Of a stretch of DNA of 64,000 bases, positions 25,498 to 33,352 are shown in pieces; positions within the stretch are counted from its first letter, which is position 1, and each line of letters starts with the position of its first letter. The stretch spans positions 1-64,000 of the forward strand of contig CAZRRO010000004.1 of assembly GCA_964602595.1 (NCBI GenBank). Reading direction: 5' to 3'. The stretch is from CAIWAH01 sp964602595 (GTDB lineage Bacteria > Verrucomicrobiota > Verrucomicrobiia > Limisphaerales > UBA9464). Under the pieces are notes generated by a model that was not told the DNA's origin, did not search any database, and was given only the letters and a program-made list of their open reading frames with translations. The translations under genes and the position numbers were made by a program.

Positions 25498-26681
25498 GGC
25501 ATCCTCCACTCCAGCATCTCCAGCGTCAGCAGGGCGTAGCAGGTGGCGAGAATGGGATCCGCCTCCCACCAGCGAGGTTCGGGATTCACCCATGAGCCGT
25601 CGGCTTGCTGAAGCCGGAGCAGGCGCCCCGCGACCTGGTCCCGCCAGGGAATTTCCACGCCATTCGACAGCTTGAGACGCTCGTCCCCGGAGGCGGTCAA
25701 TGCCTTGGTCAGCAAATGCAGGTAGTAGAAATACCCCTGCTGCCCCATCCCGGGATTCTCTTCGAGGGTGTAGTTGGCCCGCAGCCAGTCCTTGACCGCG
25801 ACCACCCGCGGATCGTCTTGGCTCAGCTTGGCGTAGAGGTAGCTCAACAAACCGCCGTAGCTCATGCTGCCATAGCTGCGCAGGGCCACTCTTCCCGTCG
25901 CGGAGTTGGTGACGCCGCCCGCCATGCTGTGGCCGGGGTAATAGAAGAAGCCGCCCCGATCCTTGGGGTCGGTCGAGACGCGGTCCGAAGTGTTCGTGCC
26001 CGGCAGGTTCTGGCAGTGCGCCAGGAAACGCACCACCGCCTGCCAGTCCAAGTCCGGCACGGGCGAGGCTGCCGCGGGGGAATCCTTCGGAAACAAGGCC
26101 TCGGACACCCGCATCGCCTCGATGGCCACCAGGGTGTTGTTCATGTCCGAGTGCTGATACTTGCTGCCATAGCCCACCCCTCCGTCGAAAGGCGTGTCGT
26201 TCGTCCCTTTGACGCCGAGGTCAATCTGGGTGTTGGCGAGGAACTCGCGAGCCTTCACGACGACCGGCAGGAAATTCGTGTCCGCGGCCGCGGTCAGCGC
26301 CATCAGCGCCAGGGAGGTGTTGTAATTCGCCAGCCCGGATTTCTGGATGGAACCATCCGGCTTCACACAGGAGAGCAGGTAATCAAACCCCCGGTTCATC
26401 TCGGAGGTGCGGCTCCGCCGAAACCTTTGGGTTGGCTCCAGATTCATGGCCGTCAGGGCCAGGGCGGTGACCGCCGGCTGCTCGGGCGTGGACCACCAGC
26501 CGTTTGAATTCTGGGACTTTTGCAGGAAAACCAGGCTCCGCTCAATGGCGGCGCGCACCTCCTGCCGGGTCGGCGCCGGGGTCTGCCCGGTGGGCGTGAC
26601 CGGTTGGGCGTTTAAGCCGAGGCAAAGGCCAACGAACACGCCTGCCGCCAGAACGATTGCGCTGAGGAGTTTGGGTTGCAT
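25494..26681 (-). CDS. Exported prenyltransferase/squalene-cyclase-fold repeat protein
   Basis: 395 aa with a signal peptide (MQPKLLSAIVLAAGVFVGLCLG). At least four alpha/alpha-barrel repeats of the squalene-oxidase type are visible: FLQKSQNSNGWWSTP, YLLSCVKPDGSIQ, GGVGYGSKYQ and RLQQADGSWVNPEP. No DXDD or DCTAE catalytic motif is seen, so it is probably a non-catalytic toroid. It is the first gene of the long minus-strand operon. About 534 nt separate it from the divergent PAS-AraC regulator. Confidence 0.8.
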   Translation of the reverse strand: MQPKLLSAIVLAAGVFVGLCLGLNAQPVTPTGQTPAPTRQEVRAAIERSLVFLQKSQNSNGWWSTPEQPAVTALALTAMNLEPTQRFRRSRTSEMNRGFDYLLSCVKPDGSIQKSGLANYNTSLALMALTAAADTNFLPVVVKAREFLANTQIDLGVKGTNDTPFDGGVGYGSKYQHSDMNNTLVAIEAMRVSEALFPKDSPAAASPVPDLDWQAVVRFLAHCQNLPGTNTSDRVSTDPKDRGGFFYYPGHSMAGGVTNSATGRVALRSYGSMSYGGLLSYLYAKLSQDDPRVVAVKDWLRANYTLEENPGMGQQGYFYYLHLLTKALTASGDERLKLSNGVEIPWRDQVAGRLLRLQQADGSWVNPEPRWWEADPILATCYALLTLEMLEWRMP

Positions 26682-26904
26682 GCAAATGCGTTGGGCGCGC
26701 GGTTGTTTCGAAGCAGACTGGCCGTTGTCTTTTCCTGCGAATGGCGCCGTTCAAATTTGCCGGGAAGGTTCTGCCCGCGCTGCGGGCCCCAGCCCGACGA
26801 GCAGGCACTGCGCGAGGCGTGCCAGGGCCGGGAAGCGCCACCGGGCAAACGTGTGAGGGATAAGCTCTGCCAGGCCCCAGCCGGATCCCGCTCCCGCGGC
26901 GGTG

Positions 26905-27037
26905 CTCCCTCGCCCCGCAGCGAAGCGCGGGGAGAGGGTTGGGGAGAGGGGCGGCTCACTCGCGCTACCGCCGGAATGGACGGTCTCCTCCTCTCCCCGG
27001 CCCTCTCCTCCTTCCTCCGTCGGGAAAAGAGGGGGAA
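26905..27037. repeat. Two C/T-rich palindromic extragenic elements
   Basis: In the 534-nt gap between the operon head (26681) and the regulator gene (27216), 26905-26951 and 26986-27037 carry inverted copies of an element built from CTCTCCCC-type and GGGGAGAGG-type arms. Relatives of the same element lie at 30297-30334 and 30446-30486. I see no gene in the rest of this gap and no clear promoter pair. Confidence 0.5.
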
Positions 27038-27215
27038 CACCGGACGCGCCGCCGGTTACCGGGTGCAACGCGCGCACCAAGTCCGGCCAAATCTTTCCGC
27101 CACTCCGAGCGGAGGAGAGGGAGGCGGGGTCAGTGTCGCGATGGGCCGGTGCCGTCATGGGACAGGTTTTACGTTTGGCCCCGTTCGCCGTCTTGGAGTT
27201 GAATGACACCCAGCC

Positions 27216-27980
27216 GTGAAAACTCACCCAGTGAAGCCGCTCGCCGCCGCCGTTTCCGGTGGGCCGGCGCCGGTGGACGTCGCGCTGTTGGAAAGCCTCT
27301 TTGACCAGGCGCCGGATGTGGCGTTCTTCATCAAGGATGCGGCGGGGCGGTATCTCGTGGTCAACACATCGCTGGTCGAACGGCATGGGCTGCGACACAA
27401 GTCCCAGGTGCTGGGTAAGCGGCCCAGCGAGATCTGTCCCGGTGAGTTTGGCCGCATCCCCGCCGCGCAGGACGCCGCCGTGTTGCGGACCGGCCGCCCG
27501 CTCCTGGACCACCTCGAACTGCACTGGTCCACCCCGCACAAGCCCGGCTGGTGCCTCACCACGAAGCTGCCGATGCGCGATGCCGCCGGGAAGATCATCG
27601 GCCTGATCGGCATCTCGCGCGACGTGCGTGCACCCATCGGCACCCGCGAGATCCCGGTCGAGTTCGCCGCCGCGCTCGAACATTTCGAGAACCACCTCGC
27701 CGAGCCGATCACGCCCTCGGCCCTGGCCCGGCGCGCCCAACTGGCGCCGCCCCGGTTTGCGCGCCTGATGAAACGGTTCTTCGGGCTGACCCCCAGCCAG
27801 TTCATCGCGAAGACCCGCGTCGCCGCCGCGTCGCGCCTGCTGCGCGAGACGGAACAGACCGTGGCCGCCATCGCGCTGGCCTGCGGCTTCTATGACCACA
27901 GCGCCTTCACCCGGACCTTTCGCGCGCTGACCGGGGTGACGCCCACGCAGTTTCGGGCGGGTGGGGGCGCCAAGCTGTAA
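27216..27980 (+). CDS. AraC-family transcriptional regulator with N-terminal PAS domain
   Basis: 254 aa from a GTG at 27216; a second GTG at 27231 is possible. Residues about 24-135 form a PAS domain (LFDQAPDVAFFIKDAAGRYLVVN, then GLIGISRDV). Residues about 150-250 form the two AraC helix-turn-helices (ITPSALARRAQLAPPRF and TVAAIALACGFYDHSAFTRTFR, ending in TPTQFR). It is divergent from the 12-gene operon and is the obvious candidate to control it in response to a small ligand or redox state. That link rests on position only. Confidence 0.9.
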   Translation: MKTHPVKPLAAAVSGGPAPVDVALLESLFDQAPDVAFFIKDAAGRYLVVNTSLVERHGLRHKSQVLGKRPSEICPGEFGRIPAAQDAAVLRTGRPLLDHLELHWSTPHKPGWCLTTKLPMRDAAGKIIGLIGISRDVRAPIGTREIPVEFAAALEHFENHLAEPITPSALARRAQLAPPRFARLMKRFFGLTPSQFIAKTRVAAASRLLRETEQTVAAIALACGFYDHSAFTRTFRALTGVTPTQFRAGGGAKL

Positions 27981-27998
27981 CTCCGGCCGAGTCGCCCC

Positions 27999-28016
27999 CC
28001 CGGCACCTGCGCCGGG
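27999..28016. terminator. Short hairpin between convergent genes
   Basis: CCCGGC and GCCGGG flank a 6-nt loop in the 50-nt gap between the regulator stop and the FG-GAP gene stop. There is no T-tract on either strand, so termination is uncertain. Confidence 0.3.
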
Positions 28017-28030
28017 CCGGGGCAGCGGGT

Positions 28031-29917
28031 TCACGGCCCGATCGCGCGGTAGAAGACGGAGTCGCTGGGCGGGGTGGCGTCCTCGAGCAGGAGCTCGCCG
28101 TTGGCGGCGGCGGTCCCGGCGGCTCCGGCTCCGGGCACGTCGGTCCACGGGCCGGTGATGGTCGCGGCGGCTTGGAGCCGGTGGGCACCCCCGGGGTTGC
28201 CCGTCGCGATGAAGCGCCGTTCGCCGCCAGCCCCGGGCGCGAGTCGGAGCGTCAGGCCGGCCACGGGGGGCGTGACCGGGCCCACGCCGGTGAAGATGTA
28301 GGCCGCCCCGGCCCCGCCAACGCTGTTGTCGGCCTCGTCGCCGTTCACGCCGGTAGCGTTGCTGGATTCCCCACTGGCCCCGACGACCACCGTGTCGCCC
28401 GACACCGCCACCGATATTCCGAACATGTCACCGCCATCGGTATTGCTCGCCTTGAGGTAAGCTTGCTGAGTCCAGGTGGTGCCGCTCCGCACGAACACGT
28501 AGGCCGCGCCGGCATCCCTGACGCTATTGTCGGCCTCGTTGGCATTCACGCCGCTGGCGTTGCTGGCTTCCCCGGAGGCGCCAACGACGACCGTGTCGCC
28601 CGACACCGCCACCGACCAGCCGAAGAGGTCACGCCCATCGGTATTGCTGGCCTTGAGGTAGGCCTGTTGGGTCCAGTCCGAGCCGCTCCGCACAAACACG
28701 TAGGCCGCGCCGGCAAAGTTGGCGCTGTCGTTGTCTTGGTTGCCGTTCACGCCGGTGGCGTTGCTGGCTTCAAAGGGAACCCCGACGACCACCGTGTCGC
28801 CCGACACCGCCACCGAGTTACCGAACCGGTCACCCGCCCCAGTGTCGCTGGCCTTGAGGTAGGCCTGCTGGGTCCAGCCCATGCCGTTCCGCACGAACAC
28901 ATAGGCCGCGCCGGCATCCTTGGCGCTGTTGTCGGCCTCGTTGCCGTTCACGCCGGTGGCGTTGCTGGCTTCCCCGAAGGCTCCGACAACCACTGTGTCG
29001 CCCGATACCGCCACCGAGTAGCCGAACAGGTCATCTGTCCCGGTATTGCTGGCCTTGAGGTAGGCCTGCTGGGTCCAGGTGCTGCCGCTCCGCACAAACA
29101 CGTAGGCCGCGCCGGCTCGGTCGAAGCTGTTGTTGGCCCCGTCACCGTTCACGCCGGTGGCGTTGCTGTCTTCCTGGTAGGCCCCGACGACCACCGTGTC
29201 GCCCGAAACCGCCACCGCCCCTCCGAACTGGTAACCCACCCCGGTATTGCTCGCCTTGAGGTAGGCCTGCTGGGTCCAGGTGGTGCCGTTCCGCACGAAC
29301 ACGTAGGCCGCGCCGGCAAAGGTGGCGGCGGCGTTGCCTTGGTCACCGTTCACGCCGGTGGCGTTGCTGTCTTCAAAGGGAGCGCCGACGACCACCGTGT
29401 CGCCCGACACCGCCACCGAGATTCCGAACAGGTCAAGGTTCCCGGTATTGCTGGCCTTGAGGTAGGCCTGCTGGGTCCAGCCCGTGCCACTCCGCACAAA
29501 CACGTAGGCCGCGCCGGCATACCTGGCGCTGTTGTCGGCCTGAGTCCCGGTGCCGCCCGTGAGCGGGGCATTCACGCCGGTGGCGTTGCTGGCTTCCGAG
29601 TAGGCCCCGACGACTACCGTGTCGCCCGACACCGCCACCGACCGACAGAACAAGTCCTCCGCCCCGGTATTGCTGGCCTTGAGGTAGGCCTGCTGCGCGA
29701 TCGGATCGGTGGTGAGCGGTGAGGGCTGGAATTCGTGCCGCCCCGCCTCATACGCGGCGCGGATGCTCTGCCAATCGGACTTGGCCAGGCCCGCGGGCAC
29801 CTGGTCAGGAGAGGTGAGCCGCTGCGTCTTGCCCGGCGCGGCTGCGGGGGCAGCGAGAGCGGCGGGCCCCAACAGGGCCAACCAGGCGAGGAGGAGTGCG
29901 CGCAGGGTCTCGTTCAT
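28031..29917 (-). CDS. Exported FG-GAP repeat protein, predicted seven-bladed propeller
   Basis: 628 aa from the ATG at 29917, which begins a signal peptide (LRALLLAWLALLGPAALA); the frame extends further upstream without credible coding character. Seven near-identical repeats of about 67 residues follow, each with QQAYLKASNT, an F-G-S-V-A-V-S-G-D-T-V-V-V-G strand and an AGAAYVFVR strand. This is the FG-GAP (integrin-alpha-like) propeller. The repeats also carry S-N-A-T-G-V-N loops that could bind calcium. The last ~90 residues form a beta-rich C-terminal domain ending in SVFYRAIGP, similar to the ends of other exported proteins in this window. Probably a cell-surface or secreted adhesive protein; no anchoring motif is seen. 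Confidence 0.85.
   Translation of the reverse strand: MNETLRALLLAWLALLGPAALAAPAAAPGKTQRLTSPDQVPAGLAKSDWQSIRAAYEAGRHEFQPSPLTTDPIAQQAYLKASNTGAEDLFCRSVAVSGDTVVVGAYSEASNATGVNAPLTGGTGTQADNSARYAGAAYVFVRSGTGWTQQAYLKASNTGNLDLFGISVAVSGDTVVVGAPFEDSNATGVNGDQGNAAATFAGAAYVFVRNGTTWTQQAYLKASNTGVGYQFGGAVAVSGDTVVVGAYQEDSNATGVNGDGANNSFDRAGAAYVFVRSGSTWTQQAYLKASNTGTDDLFGYSVAVSGDTVVVGAFGEASNATGVNGNEADNSAKDAGAAYVFVRNGMGWTQQAYLKASDTGAGDRFGNSVAVSGDTVVVGVPFEASNATGVNGNQDNDSANFAGAAYVFVRSGSDWTQQAYLKASNTDGRDLFGWSVAVSGDTVVVGASGEASNASGVNANEADNSVRDAGAAYVFVRSGTTWTQQAYLKASNTDGGDMFGISVAVSGDTVVVGASGESSNATGVNGDEADNSVGGAGAAYIFTGVGPVTPPVAGLTLRLAPGAGGERRFIATGNPGGAHRLQAAATITGPWTDVPGAGAAGTAAANGELLLEDATPPSDSVFYRAIGP
28290..29700. repeat. 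Tandem ~201-bp coding repeats (seven units)
   Basis: The FG-GAP repeats are conserved at the nucleotide level, with a period of 201 bp over several units (equivalent frames recur at 28948, 29149 and 29350). One unit is lengthened by a Gly/Thr-rich insertion. Such identity suggests recent duplication or gene conversion. Confidence 0.75.
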
Positions 29918-30043
29918 GTTGGATGTTCTGCATTCGGCGGCCGGCCACTTCCGGTGTCCAGCCCGGACATGGGCGAGCGCGCCCGGGGGCCATCTGGCTG
30001 CTGTCTCCAGGTGACGGTGCCCAACTTGACGAGGCGCCGCCGT

Positions 30044-30154
30044 ATGACCCCGGCGAAGGACAAACCCTTCCCTTGGGAAGCCGACGTGCGCGCGGCGATC
30101 GAGAAGCTCAAGGCGGAGAAAGAGGCCAAGAGGCGGCAAGCTGGATCGAAGTGA
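30044..30154 (+). CDS. Possible small highly charged protein
   Basis: 36 codons from ATG 30044, divergent from the FG-GAP gene. The translation is charged and helical (AAIEKLKAEKEAKRRQ) and codon third positions are GC-rich as in real genes here. No clear ribosome-binding site and no family, so this is tentative. Confidence 0.3.
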   Translation: MTPAKDKPFPWEADVRAAIEKLKAEKEAKRRQAGSK

Positions 30155-30296
30155 CGAGTGGCTGGAGGCACGACTTGGGTGCGGCGAGGATCAAGCGGGT
30201 GTCGTCGCGCTCCCAGTCCCCTTGGCGGTCAGCTTGTTGCGCTGAGTTCTGCGGTTTGGCGGCGGATGGGACGGCGATTTACTGCTGTGCGCGCTT

Positions 30297-30486
30297 CCCC
30301 CTCACCCTGTCCCTCTCCCTCAGGGAGAGGGGAACGCGCGCTGGGCCGCCGAAGTTTCCGCCACCGGACTGCCGAAGACTGCACGGCTGCGGACTGAACT
30401 GAACTGCCGCGACCCGTTGGTGGAGTTGCCGGGTGAATCCAACGACTCCCTCTCCCCGAGGGGGAGGGTTGGGGTGAGGGGGAACC
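30297..30486. repeat. Pair of inverted C/T-rich palindromic elements
   Basis: 30297-30334 and 30446-30486 are inverted copies of the element also seen at 26905-27037, each with CTCTCCC/GGGAGAGG-type arms. They occupy the 400-nt gap between the small ORF and the PVC heme-protein gene; I see no gene in the remainder of the gap. Confidence 0.55.
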
Positions 30487-30562
30487 GGGTCCAAGCACTC
30501 ACCGCCTGCCGGTTTTCCGCCACCTGCTGAAATGCCGCCTGGGCGACACTGGGTTTTCGCCG

Positions 30563-32878
30563 TCACTTCAATGACTGCACGTAGCGGACGAGGTCCACGA
30601 CCTGGTCGTCAGTCAGGGCGTCGAGCAGGCCTTCGGGCATGACGGACTGGCCGTCCACGTAGCCGGCGACCTTGATGTTCTTCACCGGGATGACCTGCCG
30701 GGTGCCGCCGGCGAAACGCACGGTGAGGGCGTCGGCGGTTTCGTCGCCGAAGAAGCCTTCGTAGGTTTCGCCGTCGGTGGTCTCGACGTGGTAGGTGCGG
30801 AAGACGCCTTCGATCGCCTGGCTGGGATCCAGCACGGAGGTGAGCACGGCTTCCGTGGTGCGGTTCTTCGAGCCGGCGAGCGGCGGGCCGAAGCCGGTGC
30901 CGTCGTTGCGTGTGGAGTGGCACGCCGCGCAGGTGGACTGGAACAGCGCCTGGCCGCGCGCGAGGTCGGCCTCCTGGGCTGAGTCCACGCGCTGCACAAG
31001 TCGGGCAATGCGGGCGTTCACCTGGCGTTTTTCGGCGGGGTCCTTGCCGGGATGACGGGCGACAACCTGCGTCCAGCGGCTGGAGGAGGGAACGGCGATT
31101 TTGCCGCGGCTCTTTTCCTCGACCATTTGCAGGAGGAGATTCTGGAAGGCGCTTTCGTAGGTGCCGCCGGGGGCGAGGTAGTCGCGTTCCCAACCCTTCA
31201 CGGTGTCTTTCAAGTTCGGTGAGGTGCGCCAGCGCCGGAGCCAGGCGAGGTGTTCGGCGGCGAGCGGTTCCGGATGGTCGCGGAAGAAGCGGAGGACTTC
31301 CCAGCGCACGCGGAAGGTCGGCTCGTCAGTGAGTTCCTGGAGCAGCGCGAACGCGTCCTTAAGCGGCGGGCGCACGGTGGACAGCGCGCGGACGGCTTCG
31401 TGGCGGAGATTCTCGCTGCGGCTGGCGAGCAGGTCGCGGTAGAGCGCGCCCTGGTAATGCCCGAGGCCTTCGAGGCACCACAGCGCGTGGATGCGGAGGT
31501 CGTCGGCCTGCTGCGAATCGCGGGTGAGGGCAGCCAGCGCGGGGATGAGTTCGCGGGCGTTGCGCTGAACGATCTGGTGCCAGGCGGCGCGCATCTCCCA
31601 GGTGGAGGGCGATTGCAGATGCTTCAGCAGGGCGCGGTTGGGCGCGGCGGCGACGTTGGGCGCGGTGCGGCGGGTCTGGCTTTCGTGGCGCACGCGCCAG
31701 ACACGGCCACGGGTCTTGTCGCGGGCGGGGTGGTTCCGATCAATCTCGTTGTGGGAGATGATGCGGTTATACCAGTCCACGATGTAGAGGCAGCCGTCGG
31801 GCCCGAAGCGGATGGCGACCGGGCGGAAGAATTCGTCGTCAGTGGAGACGAGGTCGGGCAACTGCTCGAAGCGATACACGCCGTTCGGGCCGCGGGTGGC
31901 GGAAACGGTGTTGATCCGCCGCGTGATGGGGTTCGCTACGAAGATCACGTTGTGCCACGGGTTCGGGAAGGAGCCTTCGCGGTCGTCGGAGATCGCCAGA
32001 CCGGAGAAGCCGGTGCCACCGAGGCTGAGGTTCGGCGCGGTGGGCGGATGGTAGGGTGAATCGGGATGGACGAGGCGCTTGATGAAGCTCGGGTAGGTCG
32101 TGTCGCGCTCGAAGTGGACGAGGCTGTAACCGAGGTCGTTGGCCTCGTGGATGAAGACGTGCCCGGTGCGGTCCTGCGCCCAGCACCAGATGTTGTTCAG
32201 GCCGGCGCCGATGACTTCGAGGTCCGAGCCGTCGGCCCGGAACCGCGCGACGACGGTTTTGTCGAAGTTCACCGGCTTGCCGGTGGCGGTGACCGCCGTG
32301 CCGTTGTTGAGCACGCCTTGGGAGAAGACGATCCAGTTGCCCGGGAGGAACTCCAGCTGGTGCGGCAGCGTGTGGGTGTCCTGCACACCGAAGCCGTGAA
32401 GGAGCACCGAGCGGCGGTTGGCTTGCCCATCGCCATCGGTGTCTTCGAGGAAAAGCATCTCGGGCCCCTGCGCGACGATCGCGCCGCTGCGATACGGCAG
32501 CACACTCATGGGCATGACCATGCCGTCGGCAAACGTGCGCGCCGTGTGGGGGCCGGGACCGAGCGGCTGGTCGAAGACGACAACGCGGTCTTTGCCGGCC
32601 GTCTGCCAGATGCCCGGCTCCTGGTCGCGCGGATACTCGGTGGCGGTCATGGACCACATCCGTCCGGCGTCGTCGAAGGCGATGTTGATCGGCTTGGGCA
32701 GGCCGGTTTCCTCGCTGGCGACGAGTTCCACCGTGAAGCCGGGCGGCACGGAGAACGACGCCTGCTGTTCGGCCGGGGTGCGGGGCTGGGCCTCCGCGTT
32801 GTTGCCGGTCTTGAGCGGTTCGGCGGCGAAGCCGGGCGTGGCCAGCACGACGGCGACGACCGCGACGGAGGTTTTCAT
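30563..32878 (-). CDS. PVC-type heme-binding protein (membrane-dehydrogenase-like propeller + HEAT + cytochrome c)
   Basis: 771 aa with a signal peptide (MKTSVAVVAVVLATPGFA). An N-terminal six-bladed propeller of the sorbosone-dehydrogenase-like type is visible (VPPGFTVELVASEE, FLEDTDGDGQANRR, GPDGCLYIVDWYNR). A HEAT-like middle follows (about 420-560). A single cytochrome c domain has CAACH near residue 640 and ends with the typical VSLVRYVQSLK-like DLVRYVQSLK helix. This architecture is characteristic of planctomycetes and verrucomicrobia. The start overlaps the stop of the Dabb gene by 4 nt (ATGA), so the two are co-translated. Confidence 0.9.
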   Translation of the reverse strand: MKTSVAVVAVVLATPGFAAEPLKTGNNAEAQPRTPAEQQASFSVPPGFTVELVASEETGLPKPINIAFDDAGRMWSMTATEYPRDQEPGIWQTAGKDRVVVFDQPLGPGPHTARTFADGMVMPMSVLPYRSGAIVAQGPEMLFLEDTDGDGQANRRSVLLHGFGVQDTHTLPHQLEFLPGNWIVFSQGVLNNGTAVTATGKPVNFDKTVVARFRADGSDLEVIGAGLNNIWCWAQDRTGHVFIHEANDLGYSLVHFERDTTYPSFIKRLVHPDSPYHPPTAPNLSLGGTGFSGLAISDDREGSFPNPWHNVIFVANPITRRINTVSATRGPNGVYRFEQLPDLVSTDDEFFRPVAIRFGPDGCLYIVDWYNRIISHNEIDRNHPARDKTRGRVWRVRHESQTRRTAPNVAAAPNRALLKHLQSPSTWEMRAAWHQIVQRNARELIPALAALTRDSQQADDLRIHALWCLEGLGHYQGALYRDLLASRSENLRHEAVRALSTVRPPLKDAFALLQELTDEPTFRVRWEVLRFFRDHPEPLAAEHLAWLRRWRTSPNLKDTVKGWERDYLAPGGTYESAFQNLLLQMVEEKSRGKIAVPSSSRWTQVVARHPGKDPAEKRQVNARIARLVQRVDSAQEADLARGQALFQSTCAACHSTRNDGTGFGPPLAGSKNRTTEAVLTSVLDPSQAIEGVFRTYHVETTDGETYEGFFGDETADALTVRFAGGTRQVIPVKNIKVAGYVDGQSVMPEGLLDALTDDQVVDLVRYVQSLK

Positions 32879-33189
32879 GCGCCGGTCACTTCGTGGTCGC
32901 AGACGATAACCGCTTCCAAGTGCGGCACGACCAAACCCACGGCCTCCTGATGCACCGGATGCGGCAGGTAGGCGTCACGCGCGGCAACACTCTCGAACAG
33001 CATGACGAAGCTGTGGGTGAAGCCCTGCGACAGGCCTTCGGTGCTGTTGTTGACGCCCCAAGTGAGGTCAAGGATGCCGGGAATGCGCTTGGGCAGATCC
33101 TCGACGATGCGCCAGACCTCGGCGATCTGCTCCGGCGTGCGGTCGGCCTTGAACTTGAAGAAGGCGATGTGCTTGACCCGTTTGCTCAT
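32875..33189 (-). CDS. Dabb-family (stress-responsive alpha/beta-barrel) protein
   Basis: 104 aa, the normal length of a single Dabb ferredoxin-like domain. It begins with KHIAFFKFK and contains IPGILDLTWGVNNS, FTHSFVMLFES and DAYLPHPVHQ, the last being the family's conserved histidine-rich edge. Cytoplasmic. In this phylum Dabb genes often accompany heme or sugar-acid oxidoreductase genes, and here the ATGA overlap couples it to the PVC heme protein. Reaction unknown. Divergent from gap. Confidence 0.9.
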   Translation of the reverse strand: MSKRVKHIAFFKFKADRTPEQIAEVWRIVEDLPKRIPGILDLTWGVNNSTEGLSQGFTHSFVMLFESVAARDAYLPHPVHQEAVGLVVPHLEAVIVCDHEVTGA

Positions 33190-33279
33190 GGTGATGACCG
33201 GGACAGACTGGCACGACCCAACCCCGTCGGCGAAGCGGGAAATCCGCGGGGAACATCCGTTGCCGCGAGCAAAAACCCG

Positions 33280-33307
33280 TTGACCCGCCCCCCTTCACCG
33301 TTAGCCT
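33280..33307 (+). promoter_or_regulatory. Candidate sigma-70-type promoter of gap
   Basis: TTGACC at 33280-33285, a 16-nt spacer, then TAGCCT at 33302-33307, in the divergent gap between the Dabb gene and gap. The first codon lies about 45 nt after the -10 box, leaving a short leader with a GGAG-like stretch (TCCGGAGAC). This is the housekeeping-like contrast to the ECF-like elements elsewhere. Confidence 0.5.
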
Positions 33308-33352
33308 GCCGCGTCTTTTTTCCGGAGACACAACACAACGAATACGAATCCT

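Noticed and set aside
26751..28148. A 465-codon minus-strand frame over the PAS-AraC gene
   Set aside because: It spans the palindromic gap and the antisense of the regulator, and has no recognisable domain.
28172..29722. A 516-codon plus-strand frame with regular repeats
   Set aside because: The repeats are the antisense of the FG-GAP repeats. The minus-strand protein has a signal peptide and conserved strands.
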